Below, piece after piece: positions 23,177-34,081 of a stretch of 64,000 nt of DNA. Positions within the stretch are counted from its first letter, which is position 1, and each line of letters opens with the position of its first letter. The stretch comes from Aegilops tauschii subsp. strangulata (Eukaryota > Streptophyta > Magnoliopsida > Poales > Poaceae). A program made the position numbers and the translations under genes. Under the pieces are notes generated by a model. That model saw only the letters and a program-made list of their open reading frames with translations, made no database searches and was not told where the DNA came from. Where the stretch lies: positions 92,777,322-92,841,321 of the forward strand of contig NC_053035.3 in assembly GCF_002575655.3 (NCBI RefSeq), written 5' to 3'.

Positions 23177-24073
23177 TTTCTGAAATTTTTAGTAACTTCA
23201 AATAAAAGTGAACCAAACTCAACAAAATTGATAGCAACTACTCCCACAAGTGCCTAGTGACTATATCATGCATTAGAACTACTTGGGACCCTATAAATTT
23301 GAAATGCAAGCTCAAGAACCTGGTCACCTAAACAGCAAAAATTTGCAATTAATAAAGCACTAGAACAAAAACTAATTGGACCATTGGAGGAGTCACATAC
23401 CAAAGAACAATCTCCCAAAGCAGTTTTGTGAGAGGTGCTTTGAGCAAGGAGATCGAAAATCGTAGCATGATGAGCAAGAACTCGTGCTTGAGCTGGTTGG
23501 TGATTTTTTTGGGAAGAAGGAGTGTGTGGTGGCTGGAATAAGTGGAGGGGGCCACCATGGGCCCATGAGGCAGGGGGCGCGCCCTGGGCCCTCGTGGCCA
23601 GGTGCCAGCTCCCCCTGATGTGTTCTCAGTGCCAAATATTCTTTAATATTCCAGAAAAAATCATATATAAATTTCAGGGCATTTGGAGAACTTTTATTTT
23701 TGGGGTATTTTTTTATTGCACGGATAATTCAGAAAATAGACAGAAAATACTAATTTTACTTTATTTCAACTAAATAACAGAAAGTAAAAGGAGGGTACAG
23801 AGAGTTGTGCTTTCTAACTTCATCCATCTCATGCTCATCAAAAGGAATCCAGTAACAAGGTCGATCAAGTCTTGTTAACGAACTCATTCCGAATTGCATG
23901 AAACCGGAGAATTTTCGAATAGCACTAAGTTACCTCAACGGGGATATGCACGTCCCCAATAATAAGAATATCATATCTCTTTTTAATAGTAGGAAGAGGA
24001 AATTCAAAACCTCCAAAAATAATTGATGGAATTTTTCCAATAGAGTTTATACTATGAACTTGAGGTTGTTTCC
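23177..24073 (-). other. spacer between protease and ORF in element T
   Basis: AT-rich, with a GC-rich part around 23540-23610 that resembles an LTR leader (gcgcgccc, cctcgtgg). No coding motif. The part next to the protease is shared with element B at 10171-10437. The place where the reverse transcriptase would normally be coded is occupied by this spacer. Confidence 0.55.
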
Positions 24074-25009
24074 TCAGAAAGTGTACCATATGCTCATTCC
24101 ATTAACATGAAAAGTGGCATTGCCTTTGTTGCAATCAATAACAGCCCCTGCAGTATTCAAAAAGGGTCTTCCAAGAATAATAGGCATACTATCGTCCTCG
24201 GGAATATCAAGAATAACAAAGTCTGTTAAAATAGTAACATTTGCAACCACAACAGGCACATCCTCACAAATACCGACAGGTATAACAGTGGATTTATCGG
24301 CCATTTGCAAAGATTTTTTAGTAGGTGTCAACTTATTCAAATCAAGTCTACGATATAAAGAGAGAGGCATAACACTAACACCGGCTCCAAGATCACATAA
24401 AGCAGTTCTAACATAGTTTCTTTTAATGGAGCATGGTATAGTTGGTACCCCAAGATCTCCAAGTTTCTTTGTTATTCCACCCTTGAAAGTATAATTAGCA
24501 AGCATGGTGGAAATATCAGCTTCCGGTATCTTTCTTTTATTAGTAACAATTTCTTTCATATACTTAGCATAAGGGTTCATTTTGAGCATATCAGTTAATC
24601 GCATACGCAAAAAGATAGGTCTAATCATTTCAGCAAAGCGCTCAAAATCCTCATCATCCTTTTTCTTGGATGGCTTAGGAGGAAAAGGCATGGGTTTCTG
24701 GACCCATGGCTCTCTTTCCCTACCGTGCTTCCTAGCAACAAAGTCTCTCTTATCATAACGTTGATTCTTCGATTGTGGGTTATCAAGATCAACAGTAGGT
24801 TCAATTTCTACATCATTATCATTGCTAGGTTGAGCATCAACATGAACATCATCATTAACATTATCACTAGGTTCATGTTCATTACCAGATTGTGTTTCAG
24901 CATCAGAAATAGAAATATCATTAGGATTCTCAGGTGTGTCAACAACAAGTTCACTAGAAGCATGCATAGTCCTATCATTTTTCTTTTTCTTCCTTTTGGA
25001 AGGACTAGG
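24074..25009 (-). pseudogene. end of gag and retropepsin of element T
   Basis: The frame continues the gag interrupted by element D. It resumes at the target-site duplication (25005-25009) with a lysine-rich stretch, then an acidic linker (ISISDAETQSGN, NDDVHVDAQ), then a protease with DLGAGVSVM and ILGRPFL. A 1-bp deletion relative to element B near 24094 shifts the frame and ends it at 24074. The D-[LSTI]-G-A motif is the catalytic aspartate region of retropepsins, which act as dimers on the gag polyprotein. No polymerase follows. Confidence 0.7.
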
Positions 25010-25524
25010 TGTCGTGGAATTGTCACGGCAGATGTCCTCGGGTTAGGACTTAGTCGTGGAGCCATCGCAATTGGGAAGCTTGAAGGGGTTAAGTGGGACA
25101 AGGAACACGAGGGTTTATACTGGTTCAGCCCCTTACGGTGAAGGTAAAAGCCTACGTCCAGTTGAGCTGGTATTAATCAGGGTTTCGATAACCAGGGAGC
25201 TAAACAGCTATGCCCGGCTCTCGATCAGATTGTTGTCGCCCCTAAACCGCCGCCGGGTCGTCCCTTTCTATAGGGAGGTTGGCACCCAGCGGCCCTTAGA
25301 GTCCCGGCCGGCTCATAAGAGTGTCCGGCTCGGACTCTAAACAATACTTGCCTTACACTACAAGTCTACTATAACAATGATGATAACTATGGGCAATAAG
25401 CCATCGCCGGGTCTCAGCCCATCTCTGGCCCATTATCTTGAAACTTAGCTCCGGGCTTCTGGCAATGACCCTTAGTGTAACCCAGCCCTCCTGGCGGGTG
25501 ACTCCCTGGTCTATATCCTCAACA
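25010..25524 (-). repeat. 3' LTR of element D
   Basis: 515 bp, plus strand TGTCGTGGAATTG...ATCCTCAACA. It has the same length as its partner. Confidence 0.92.
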
Positions 25525-25538
25525 TTAGGCCCCAGATT
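25525..25538 (-). promoter_or_regulatory. polypurine tract of element D
   Basis: Minus strand AATCTGGGGCCTAA abuts the 3' LTR. The same tract lies at 61307-61320 in element E. Confidence 0.65.
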
Positions 25539-25807
25539 GACTTGAGCCGGCTCGTGTCAATCTTCAACTCTACCGACAGAAAAATCTCCGGCTTACCGTT
25601 CGTGTGAAGGCCATAACCCGGAGTGACGTCATTCTCCGGACTCCGGATAATCCGCCGTGATGTCATCCTCCATTAAGTCCGTTTTTTACTCCGCCAGATC
25701 CGCAACGGATCTCTGCTTTTACTGTCTTTGCGAAAATCAAGGCGCCGTGAGGGGGAGATAACCACGCCGTGGTCTCCTTGAATCTCGCGCCCACTTATGA
25801 CTTACCT

Positions 25808-25817
25808 TATAAATAGG
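25808..25817 (+). promoter_or_regulatory. TATA box of the antisense gene (element D)
   Basis: TATAAATAGG lies on the plus strand, 764 bp before the ATG, between the polypurine tract and a C/T-rich leader. The identical ten bases occur at 61592-61601 in element E at the matching place. It is outside the LTR and faces the antisense gene, so it is a candidate promoter of that gene. Confidence 0.7.
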
Positions 25818-25992
25818 CCGGCCCGGCACTCTCTTCTCACACTCTCCTTCTTCTTCCTCGCGCTGTCGTTCCTCTGCCCGAGCTTCTGCCGCCGCCGCCG
25901 CCGTCGCGCCCCTGATCTTCATCGACCCGGCCGCTGCATCACCCTGACCCGGACCAGATAACGGCGGCGACCTTCGCTCTTCCTCAACTCCG

Positions 25993-26555
25993 GTGAGTCT
26001 TCTCTGCCTTGCTAGAACAGATCTGTGGTAGGGTTCCTCCCGTTCTTCGTGTTCGTCACCTTTGCCCAGAAACTCGGCATTCCTCGTCACCACTGTAGTC
26101 GGTTGATCTTTATCCTTGCGTAAAACCACTGCGGTAGACGTTCGGAACTCATTTCATCTGCAAGAAATCCTCTTTTTACTGCATAAGAACTGTGTTCAAC
26201 CTCAAGAACTTCTCCTGCCTCTGTTTTTTAGGTCTAGAAAATTTTCTCTGCTCCGACTATTTTGATCCAAAAAAAAGTTACGGTAGTATGTGAAACCTGT
26301 TTACCACACTTAGTAAAAACGCAACCATTGAATCTCGGCGGCTTACATGTCCGGTTTAAAGAGAACCATGCTCTGTAAAATCCTCCGACTTAACTGCAAT
26401 AAGCCGTAGATGACCAACTTAACCTGAAAGCCCCGACAGCTTAGATAACCCACCATATCAATATATATCATTAGTCCCCTTCATAAGCCGTCACTGTAGT
26501 TTGAATGATAATCCCCGGCTTATAATTAACCCGGACACTTTTCTCTTCCTCATAG
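25993..26555 (+). other. 5'-UTR intron of the antisense gene (element D)
   Basis: The donor is ctccg/gtgagt at 25993 and the acceptor is cctcatag at 26555, 16 bp before the ATG. Element E has ctccg/gtaagt at 61777 and tgtcatag at 62322 in the same places, although the intron interior has diverged. This supports a real leader intron of 563 bp. Confidence 0.6.
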
Positions 26556-26571
26556 ACCACCAACCGTCACC

Positions 26572-29500
26572 ATGCCTCCCAAGGCTCCCATCACTTGCAA
26601 CTGGATGAAATCCAACATCACCGAAGAGACCCTGGCCAACTTTGTTAAGTCCGGATATCTGCCCAAGAAGGAAGTGATGTCCTACCGTGCCCCTGACCCG
26701 TCCGAAGAAAGACCTCAGCCGAGAGACGGGGAGGTAGTGATCTTTGCCGACCATATGAGCCGGGGCTTCGCACCGCCCGGCTCAAAATTCTTCCGGGACG
26801 TGCTCAACTTCTTTGACCTTCGGCCTCAGGATATAGGACCCAATTCCATATCCAACATCTGCAACTTCCAAGTTTTTTGTGAAGTATATCTTGGAGAAGA
26901 GCCGAGTCTGCTGCTCTTCAGAGAGCTGTTTTATTTGAACCGCCAAACCGAGTGCGCAAACGGTCCAAGTCTAGAGTTAGGCGGCATCTCCATCCAACGG
27001 TGCAGGGACTGTCTATTTCCTTATGCAGAACCGCCAAGTCACCCCAAGGACTGGAACATGACTTGGTTCTACTGCCAAGACACGTCCCCGGCTGATGAGA
27101 GCCCGCTGCCCGGCTTTCGCCCAACGCGCCTGGAGCCGACTCATCCGCTATCCGACAAGCTGACTGCCGCGGAACGCCAGCCTCTGCTTCCAACGATCAA
27201 TAAGATCAAGGCCCTGCTAGGCAACGGTCTGAACGGAATAGACCTGGTCCGGGTCTGGATCTCATGGCGGGTGATCCCATTGAGCCGCCGCCCCGGCTTA
27301 ATGTGTGAGTACACCGGGCGAAAGGATGACTCGCAGAGGCACAGTCGCAACGACCTTCCAGAAGACGTTGCCGAAGAAGAGACCAAGGCTCTATTAAACG
27401 AGAGCCTGGCAGACTGTGGAAGAACCGGGCTAGCCCCGTTCTGCAAGACCAATCCAGCCCCAGCGGTAAGCCGCTGACTTTAACCTTTCCATTTTTTTTA
27501 CCTGTCATCTTACTAAGAACTCATTACTGTATTTCTCAGGCTGATGATAAATTCTGGCGGGTCAAGTATGACCATGAGGCGGCCAAGAAGGCCAGGAAGG
27601 CGAAGAAAGCCGCCAAGAGAGCCGCCCCTCGCAAAAAGGGAAACAGACCCACTGCTTCGGAGCTGCTGCAATTAAGCGATAGCTCCGAGTCAGAGGTAAC
27701 CCTTAAACCTTTAAACTCTTGCCATATTTATTGTTTGCTGCTGTCCACTTTACCATCATTTTGCTTATTGACAGGATGACACCGGCGCCAGTAACCCGGT
27801 GATTGAAGAGGTAACATTACTCCCCTCCGACTCGGAGCCTTTGCCACAGCTGAAAGTCCGAAGGGTAACCCGGAAAGTAAGCTTTTCTCATCCATTAGCT
27901 CATCAAGACCCTCAATTTCTTTTGAAGCAGCAGGTTCACGAAAGCCGGCGTCTCACCCGGGCCCGCAAGGACACCGACCTCCCCGCCGGGTTACCCGACG
28001 CGACAAGGAAACGTCGCACCGAGGTCTTTTCTCACTTGTACCCCTTTCATCCGTTGGCGGGTGTTATCCGTCAACCGCTTAATTCTTCTGACTCCAATTA
28101 CCAGGAGACCTCCCCTTCTTCTGGTGACTCCATGCAGTCAAGTCTGCCGGCCTTCAAAACTGCACCCGGGTAATAACAATCACCTTACATTACCTGTCTA
28201 TATTTACTCTTTGTATGCCTAACACTTCTGTCTTTTCAGTGCCCAGGCAAAGCTCACCAAAAGAGCAAAGAAGAACAGGTCAGCCGGAGTGCCGGACTTG
28301 CCTGAGCTGGAGACGACGGCTCAAGATCCGCCAGCCGCCTCCGAGGCCACCATTCCCATGGATACGGCGCCTGAAGCCCCTGCCCCGACCACCAAGACAA
28401 CGACCGAAGCGTCAGCTAATCCGGAGGCCTCCGGCTCAACCCCACCGGCTAACGACCCGGACGTGGTAATTACCCGGACGGAGTATGTTGAGCCGGGGAG
28501 GCCGACCGCACTGGCCCAATGCTCCGCGAAGGGGGAGCTGCTGCGACCCCACCGGGCGAATCTGGATCTCTCGGGCTACCCCGATTTGAGCATTGGAGAG
28601 CTTGTTTCTGGCTACATCAGCCAGGTTCACAAGAGCCGGGACGCGGAGATCGCCATGGTCAATCAGATCCAACAAAAGTCTGAGGTAACCTTCTGTTGTC
28701 TTCTTACTTTCCGCATAGTGATCCTTGTCATGCTAGCCCCCAAGTCTATAACTTATACTTGGCATATGTTGTAGACTTAGAGTCCGGCTTACTTAATTGA
28801 ACCAGCAGTACGTAGATAGACACGTTCAATATGCATTAGCCCCCAAGTGCCAAGTGTCTTTGCTTGGAAAGTGCTTGGGACTTATATAATGACTGTTTAA
28901 TAACCCGGAAATATATACAGGCTACTGGCAAGAAATTTGAGTCGGACCTTGCGGGTCTCAAGAGCCGGTTAAAAACTCAAGAGATGGAGACCCGGAAGGC
29001 GAATGCCAAGTTTGTCTCCAGCATCGCCGCTCAGGAGAAATTGAAGACTGAATTCGACGCTGAGCGGAAGGCCTGGGCTGAGGAGAAAGCCGCACTGGTG
29101 ACCCGGGCAGAACAGGCGGAGAAGGCCCTCACTGAGAAGACCGCTGAGCTCTCCGGTCTAAAGCACCAGGTTTCCCAAATGGTGGCTGCTATCTTCGGTA
29201 AGTCGCCTCACCGGCTTTCATCAAGTCTGCACATGTTACGATTCACCCTTGTCACCGGCTTACCTGACCTTTATTAAACAGGTCCCAGGAGTGCCAACCT
29301 CAACCAGAGCGTGGTCACCAAGCTAAAGGCCGTGTACACCCTGGTGGAACAACTCTACACCGGGTCACAGCGCGCCTTAGCTGTGGTGGCCCTATCCAAT
29401 GAGGTGCCAACCCATCTGGCTGAAGTCCTGCGCCGGCTCGCAGTTTTGCCACAGCGAATCCAAGAGCTACGTCGAGCCTCCGCAAGATCCGGAGCAATTG

Positions 29501-29919
29501 TCGCGCTGAGCCGGGCCAAAGCCTTCCTGCCGGAGCTAGACCCGGCAGACATCGCCCTGGGTTACCCCAGCCTAAAGGAAGACGGCTCCACCTTCGACCA
29601 GAAGGATTTCGCGGCATGCATGAAGGCTGTACGCCCGGTGGCCACCATCATCGGGAACGACACCGACTTAACCAAGTATCAGCCGGGGTACAACGCGGAG
29701 AATCAGAGGATTCCAACCCCTCGCTATGAAGCTCTTAGTCTGATTCCTCCGGCTCGCCAACACACCTACGCCCCCGAGATTGACCCGGCCGGGTTAACTG
29801 ACGAAGAAGCTCAGTTCGAAGCTCTCAGCGGCATCAACTGGAAATCGTCGACCTTCGAAGCCTTGGGATCAGCCGGAGCAGAAGATGAGCCGGGGACTTC
29901 GACTCAGCAGGCGTCATAA
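26572..29919 (+). CDS. antisense gene of the Tat-type element: six-exon, 934-codon 'gypsy-type transposon' protein
   Basis: Coding exons 26572-27465, 27540-27695, 27775-28169, 28240-28684, 28921-29197 and 29282-29919 are separated by GT-AG introns. All junctions keep phase and no stop occurs before TAA at 29917. Exon 1 (298 residues) carries the plant 'putative gypsy type transposon' domain (PF04195 from memory), with PPGSKFFRDVLNFFDL and LGEEPSLLLFRELFYLN at about residues 68-122. Exon 2 is very lysine-rich (KKARKAKKAAKRAAPRKK), resembling a nuclear localisation signal. Exon 4 has a Pro/Thr-rich linker. Exon 5 is a charged coiled coil (about residues 650-720). The gene lies between integrase and 3' LTR, antisense to both, and has its own TATA box. 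Its role in transposition is unknown. Exon 3 may contain a further small intron. Confidence 0.75.
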
Positions 29920-30877
29920 ACCGGCTAGCGGCTCACCAAACAACGCTCCACCCTTGAAACTTTGAAAGATTTTTGTAATAGAATAAGTGCAACAATTTAT
30001 CTCTGCCGTGCCATCGTGCACGTAATGAATGCTGAAATCCTTTGAAGTCATTCTTTTGATGCTCCTCCGGGTCATAATTATCCTTCGTGCTTCTCAACCT
30101 TTAAAAAAGTACCTTCAAGCATCTGCATAGAAAGGTAAATCACAAGTCTCAAGACGGCTTACCACCCTCCGGATTAAATGACCCGGGTAGCATGGTTGGT
30201 ATCTTAACTCTAATGGACTTGTCTTGATGACATCCAGGATGTTCAATTAACAAGATAACTCCAAAATTACGCCGGTCAAGCGAAACCCGGCCATGCACAC
30301 GTTGTCATAATCAGAGTAGACTTTGCGATAAATCGGAACTTAGGGGCTTCCAGTTCGAATACGACCAGAGACCCGGCCCGAAAGGGGTTTAAACCAAGAT
30401 TCGAATACGATCATATAGCCCCCAATGGGTGTGGCGATGCCAATCAAGAGGGTACCGACAACTATGTTCTCTTGGGTTCGAATACGACCCATGTTTGAAC
30501 AGGAAGCCCCCAAGTGATTCTGAAAATTGTTTAACGACGCTGATTCGAATACGATCCACGTCGGTTCTCAGAGGGGTTACACTATGATTCAAATATGACC
30601 AAAGGCAACCTCCCAATGAGCTCGGCACTTTGCCAATCAAATGGGTATCGACAGCTATGTTCTCTTTGGTTCGAATACGACCCATGTTTGAACAGGAAGC
30701 CCCCAAGTGATCTTACTGCTTACGGCTAGACTCAAATGCGATCATAAGCCGGATCCTCCTTTCAAATTAGTATGACACGTATATTTGGAGGAGAAAAAAG
30801 GACAGAGGTCCTGCTTTATTGCTTATCATAATATATATATGTCTGAGATAAATATGTACACCACAAGAGCCGGTAGC
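29920..30877 (-). repeat. non-coding region with ~193-bp direct repeat and TTCGAATACGA motifs
   Basis: Lies between the antisense gene and the integrase end. Two copies of a segment of about 80 bp start at 30438 and 30631 (193 bp apart), both ending 'aagcccccaagtgat'. The word TTCGAATACGA or a close variant occurs about seven times between 30355 and 30735. It may be a terminator or regulatory region shared by the two converging genes. Confidence 0.55.
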
Positions 30878-33800
30878 TCAAGTGTAATAAGGCCGAAGCT
30901 GAGTGATATTCCACGGCCGACGGGTCTCCTCCTCAGATTTACGCGAATCTTTACGCTCCCGAACATCAATGAGGTAATATGACCCGTTGTGCAAGTTCTT
31001 CCTGACCACAAAGGGCCCTTCCCAAGGTGGGGATAATTTGTGTGCATCTGTTTGATCCTGGATGAGCCGGAGCACAAGGTCGCCTTCCTGGAAGACCCGG
31101 GTTTTGACCCGGCGGCTATGATAACGGCGCAGGTCTTGTTGGTAAATCGCTGAACGGGCTGCTGCCACATCACGCTGTTCATCCAACAAGTCCAGAGCAA
31201 CTTGGCGCGCCTGTTCATTGTCCGTCTCAACATAAGCCGCCACACGAGGTGAATCGTGACGGATGTCGCTAGGGAGGACCGCTTCTGCCCCATAAACCAT
31301 GAAGAAAGGCGTGAAGCCAGTAGACCTGTTAGGAGTAGTGTTGATGCTCCATAAGACGGAGGGCAACTCCTCCACCCAACAACCCGGCGTCCGTTGCAAA
31401 GGGACCAAAAGCCGGGGTTGATGCCCTTCAGAATCTCCTGGTTAGCTCTCTCAGCTTGACCATTGGACTGGGGAATGAGCCACTGAAGAAACATCAAGCC
31501 GGATATGCTCTCGTTGACAAAACTCCTCCATAGCGCCTTTGGACAGATTAGTGCCATTGTCTGTTATGATGCTGTGCGGAAAGCCGAAGCGGAAGATCAC
31601 CTTTTTCATAAATTGAACCGCCGTGGCTGCATCACACTTGCTAACTGGCTCAGCTTCCACCCACTTCGTGAATTTGTCCACTGCCACCAAGAGATGGGTC
31701 TTCTTATCCTTGGACCGTTTAAAAGGCCCGACCATATCAAGCCCCCAGACCGCAAAGGGCCAAGTGATCGGGATCATCCTCAATTCCTGAGCCGGCACAT
31801 GAGCCCGTCGGGAGAACCTCTGACAACCATCACACTTACTGACCAAGTCCTCCGCATCAGCGTGAGTCGTCAACCAATAAAAACCATGACGGAATGCCTT
31901 GGCCACAAGGGATTTTGAGCCGGCATGATGGCCGCAATCCCCTTCATGGATCTCGCGCAAGATCTCTTGATCTTCCTCAGGGGAAATACAACGCTGAAAT
32001 ACCCCTGAAACACTGCGATGATGCAACTCGCCGTTGATAACAATCATTGACTTGGCCCGCCGGATTATTTGCCTGGCCAAAGTTTCATCCTCAGGAAACT
32101 CTCCCAGGGTTATATAAACCAAGTACGGCATTGTCCAGTCTGGTATGACATGAAGAACCGCCACCAGTCGTGCCTCCGGGTCAGGGATAGCCAAGTCCTC
32201 CTCTGTAGGCAACTTAACCGAAGGGTTATATAGGACATCCAGGAAAGTGTTAGGCGGCACCAGCTTTCGCTGAGAGCCGAGCTGGCTTAAAGCATCAGCC
32301 GCCTCATTCTTCCTGCGGTCAATGTGCTCCACTTGATATCCCTGAAAGTGCCCAGCAATGGCATCAACCTCGCGGCGATAAGCCGCCATGAGGGGATCCT
32401 TAGAATCCCAAGTGCCTGATACTTGTTGAACCACCAAATCTGAGTCCCCAAAGCACCGTACCCGGCTTAAGCTCATCTCCTTAGCCACCCGAAGACCGTG
32501 GAGTAAGGCCTCGTATTCAGCCGCATTGTTAGTGCAAGGAAACATCAATTGTAGCACATACTGGAACTTGTCACCCCTAGGGGAAGCCAATACAACACCA
32601 GCCCCCGAGCCCTCCAGCTGCCTGGACCCATCAAAGTGAATAGTCCAATAGGTGTTATCCGGCTTCTGCTCAGGCACTTGCGACTCTGTCCAATCATTAA
32701 TAAAATCCACCAAAGCCTGAGACTTAACAGCAGTGCGTGGCACATATTTGAGGCCATGAGGCCCAAGCTCAATAGCCCACTTAGCAATTCTCCCTGTAGC
32801 CTCTCGGTTCTGGATAATATCCCCAAGAGGGGCAGAACTGACCACAGTGATGGGATGACCCTGAAAATAATGCTTGAGTTTCCGGCTCGCCATGAACACA
32901 CCATATACAAGCTTCTGCCAGTGCGGGTATCGCTGCTTGGACTCAATAAGCACCTCACTGACATAATAAACCGGCCGCTGAACCGGATGCTCCTTACCCG
33001 TCTCCTTACGCTCCACCACCATAGCCACACTGACGGCTCGTGTGTTTGCCGCCACATACAGTAGCAAGGGCTCCTTATCAACCGGAGCAGCAAGGACGGG
33101 GGGCTCTGCCAGTTGCTTTTTCAAATCCTCGAAGGCGGTATTAGCTGCATCATTCCAGACAAAGTTATCCGTTTTCTTCATCAACTGATATAAGGGCATA
33201 GCCTTCTCACCCAAGCGGCTTATGAACCGGCTTAAAGCAGCGATGCGACCTGCCAAACGCTGAACATCATTTATACATGCCGGCTTAGCTAGAGAAGTGA
33301 TAGCTTTGATCTTCTCCGGGTTAGCTTCAATTCCTCTGTCAGAAACCAAGAAGCCCAATAGCTTGCCCGCAGGAACACCAAAAACACATTTGGCCGGGTT
33401 AAGCATCATCTTGTAGACCCGGAGATTATCGAAGGTTTCCCTTAAGTCATCTATCAGGGTTTCCTCCTTGATGGACTTAACCACAATATCGTCCACGTAA
33501 GCGTGAACATTGCGCCCGATCTGTTTATGGAGACAATTCTGTACACAACGCTGGTAAGTCGCCTGCGCACACTTGAGCCCAAAGGGCATAGAGACATAGC
33601 AGAAGGCTCCAAAGGGAGTGATGAACGCCGTCTTCTCCTGGTCCTTAACTGCCATCTTAATCTGATGATACCCGGAATAGGCATCCAAGAAACTTAAGCG
33701 TGCACAACCTGCCGTAGCATCAATGATCTGATCAATACGGGGGAGAGCAAAAGGATCAGCCGGACACGCCTTGTTCAAGTCCGTGTAGTCCACACACATC

Positions 33801-34081
33801 CGCCAGGTGCCGTTCTTCTTAAGTACAAGCACCGGGTTAGCCAACCACTCTGGGTGAAAAACCTCAACAATGAACCCGGCCGCCAAAAGCCGGGCCACTT
33901 CTTCACCAATAGCCTTCCGCCTCTCTTCGTTAAACCGTCGAAGGAACTGTCTGACCGGCTTAAATTTTGGATCAACATTGAGAGTGTGCTCAGCGAGTTC
34001 TCTAGGTACACCTGGCATGTCAGAAGGTTTCCATGCGAAGATGTCCCTATTCTCACGGATGAACTCGATGAGCGCGCCTTC
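30878..34081 (-). pseudogene. reverse transcriptase, dual RNase H and integrase of element D
   Basis: From 34081 down the frame reads EGALIEFI..., then (numbering from Met at 34018) the RT core LDAYSGYHQI (111-120), MPFGL and catalytic YVDD (174-177). A first RNase H (318-400) has lost the usual TDAS catalytic motif and reads YVAANTRAVS. The second RNase H has HFDGS (461-465), E501, GDSD (524-527) and NEAADAL (571-577). The integrase has a zinc-binding HHCC region (HEGDCGHH...CDGC, 691-732) and catalytic D761 and D820. A 1-base insertion near 31477 shifts the frame before the catalytic Glu (NGQAERANQEIL in another frame). A second shift near 31410 precedes the C-terminal part ending at 30878. 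It copied RNA to DNA and integrated it. This copy is inactive. Confidence 0.9.
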
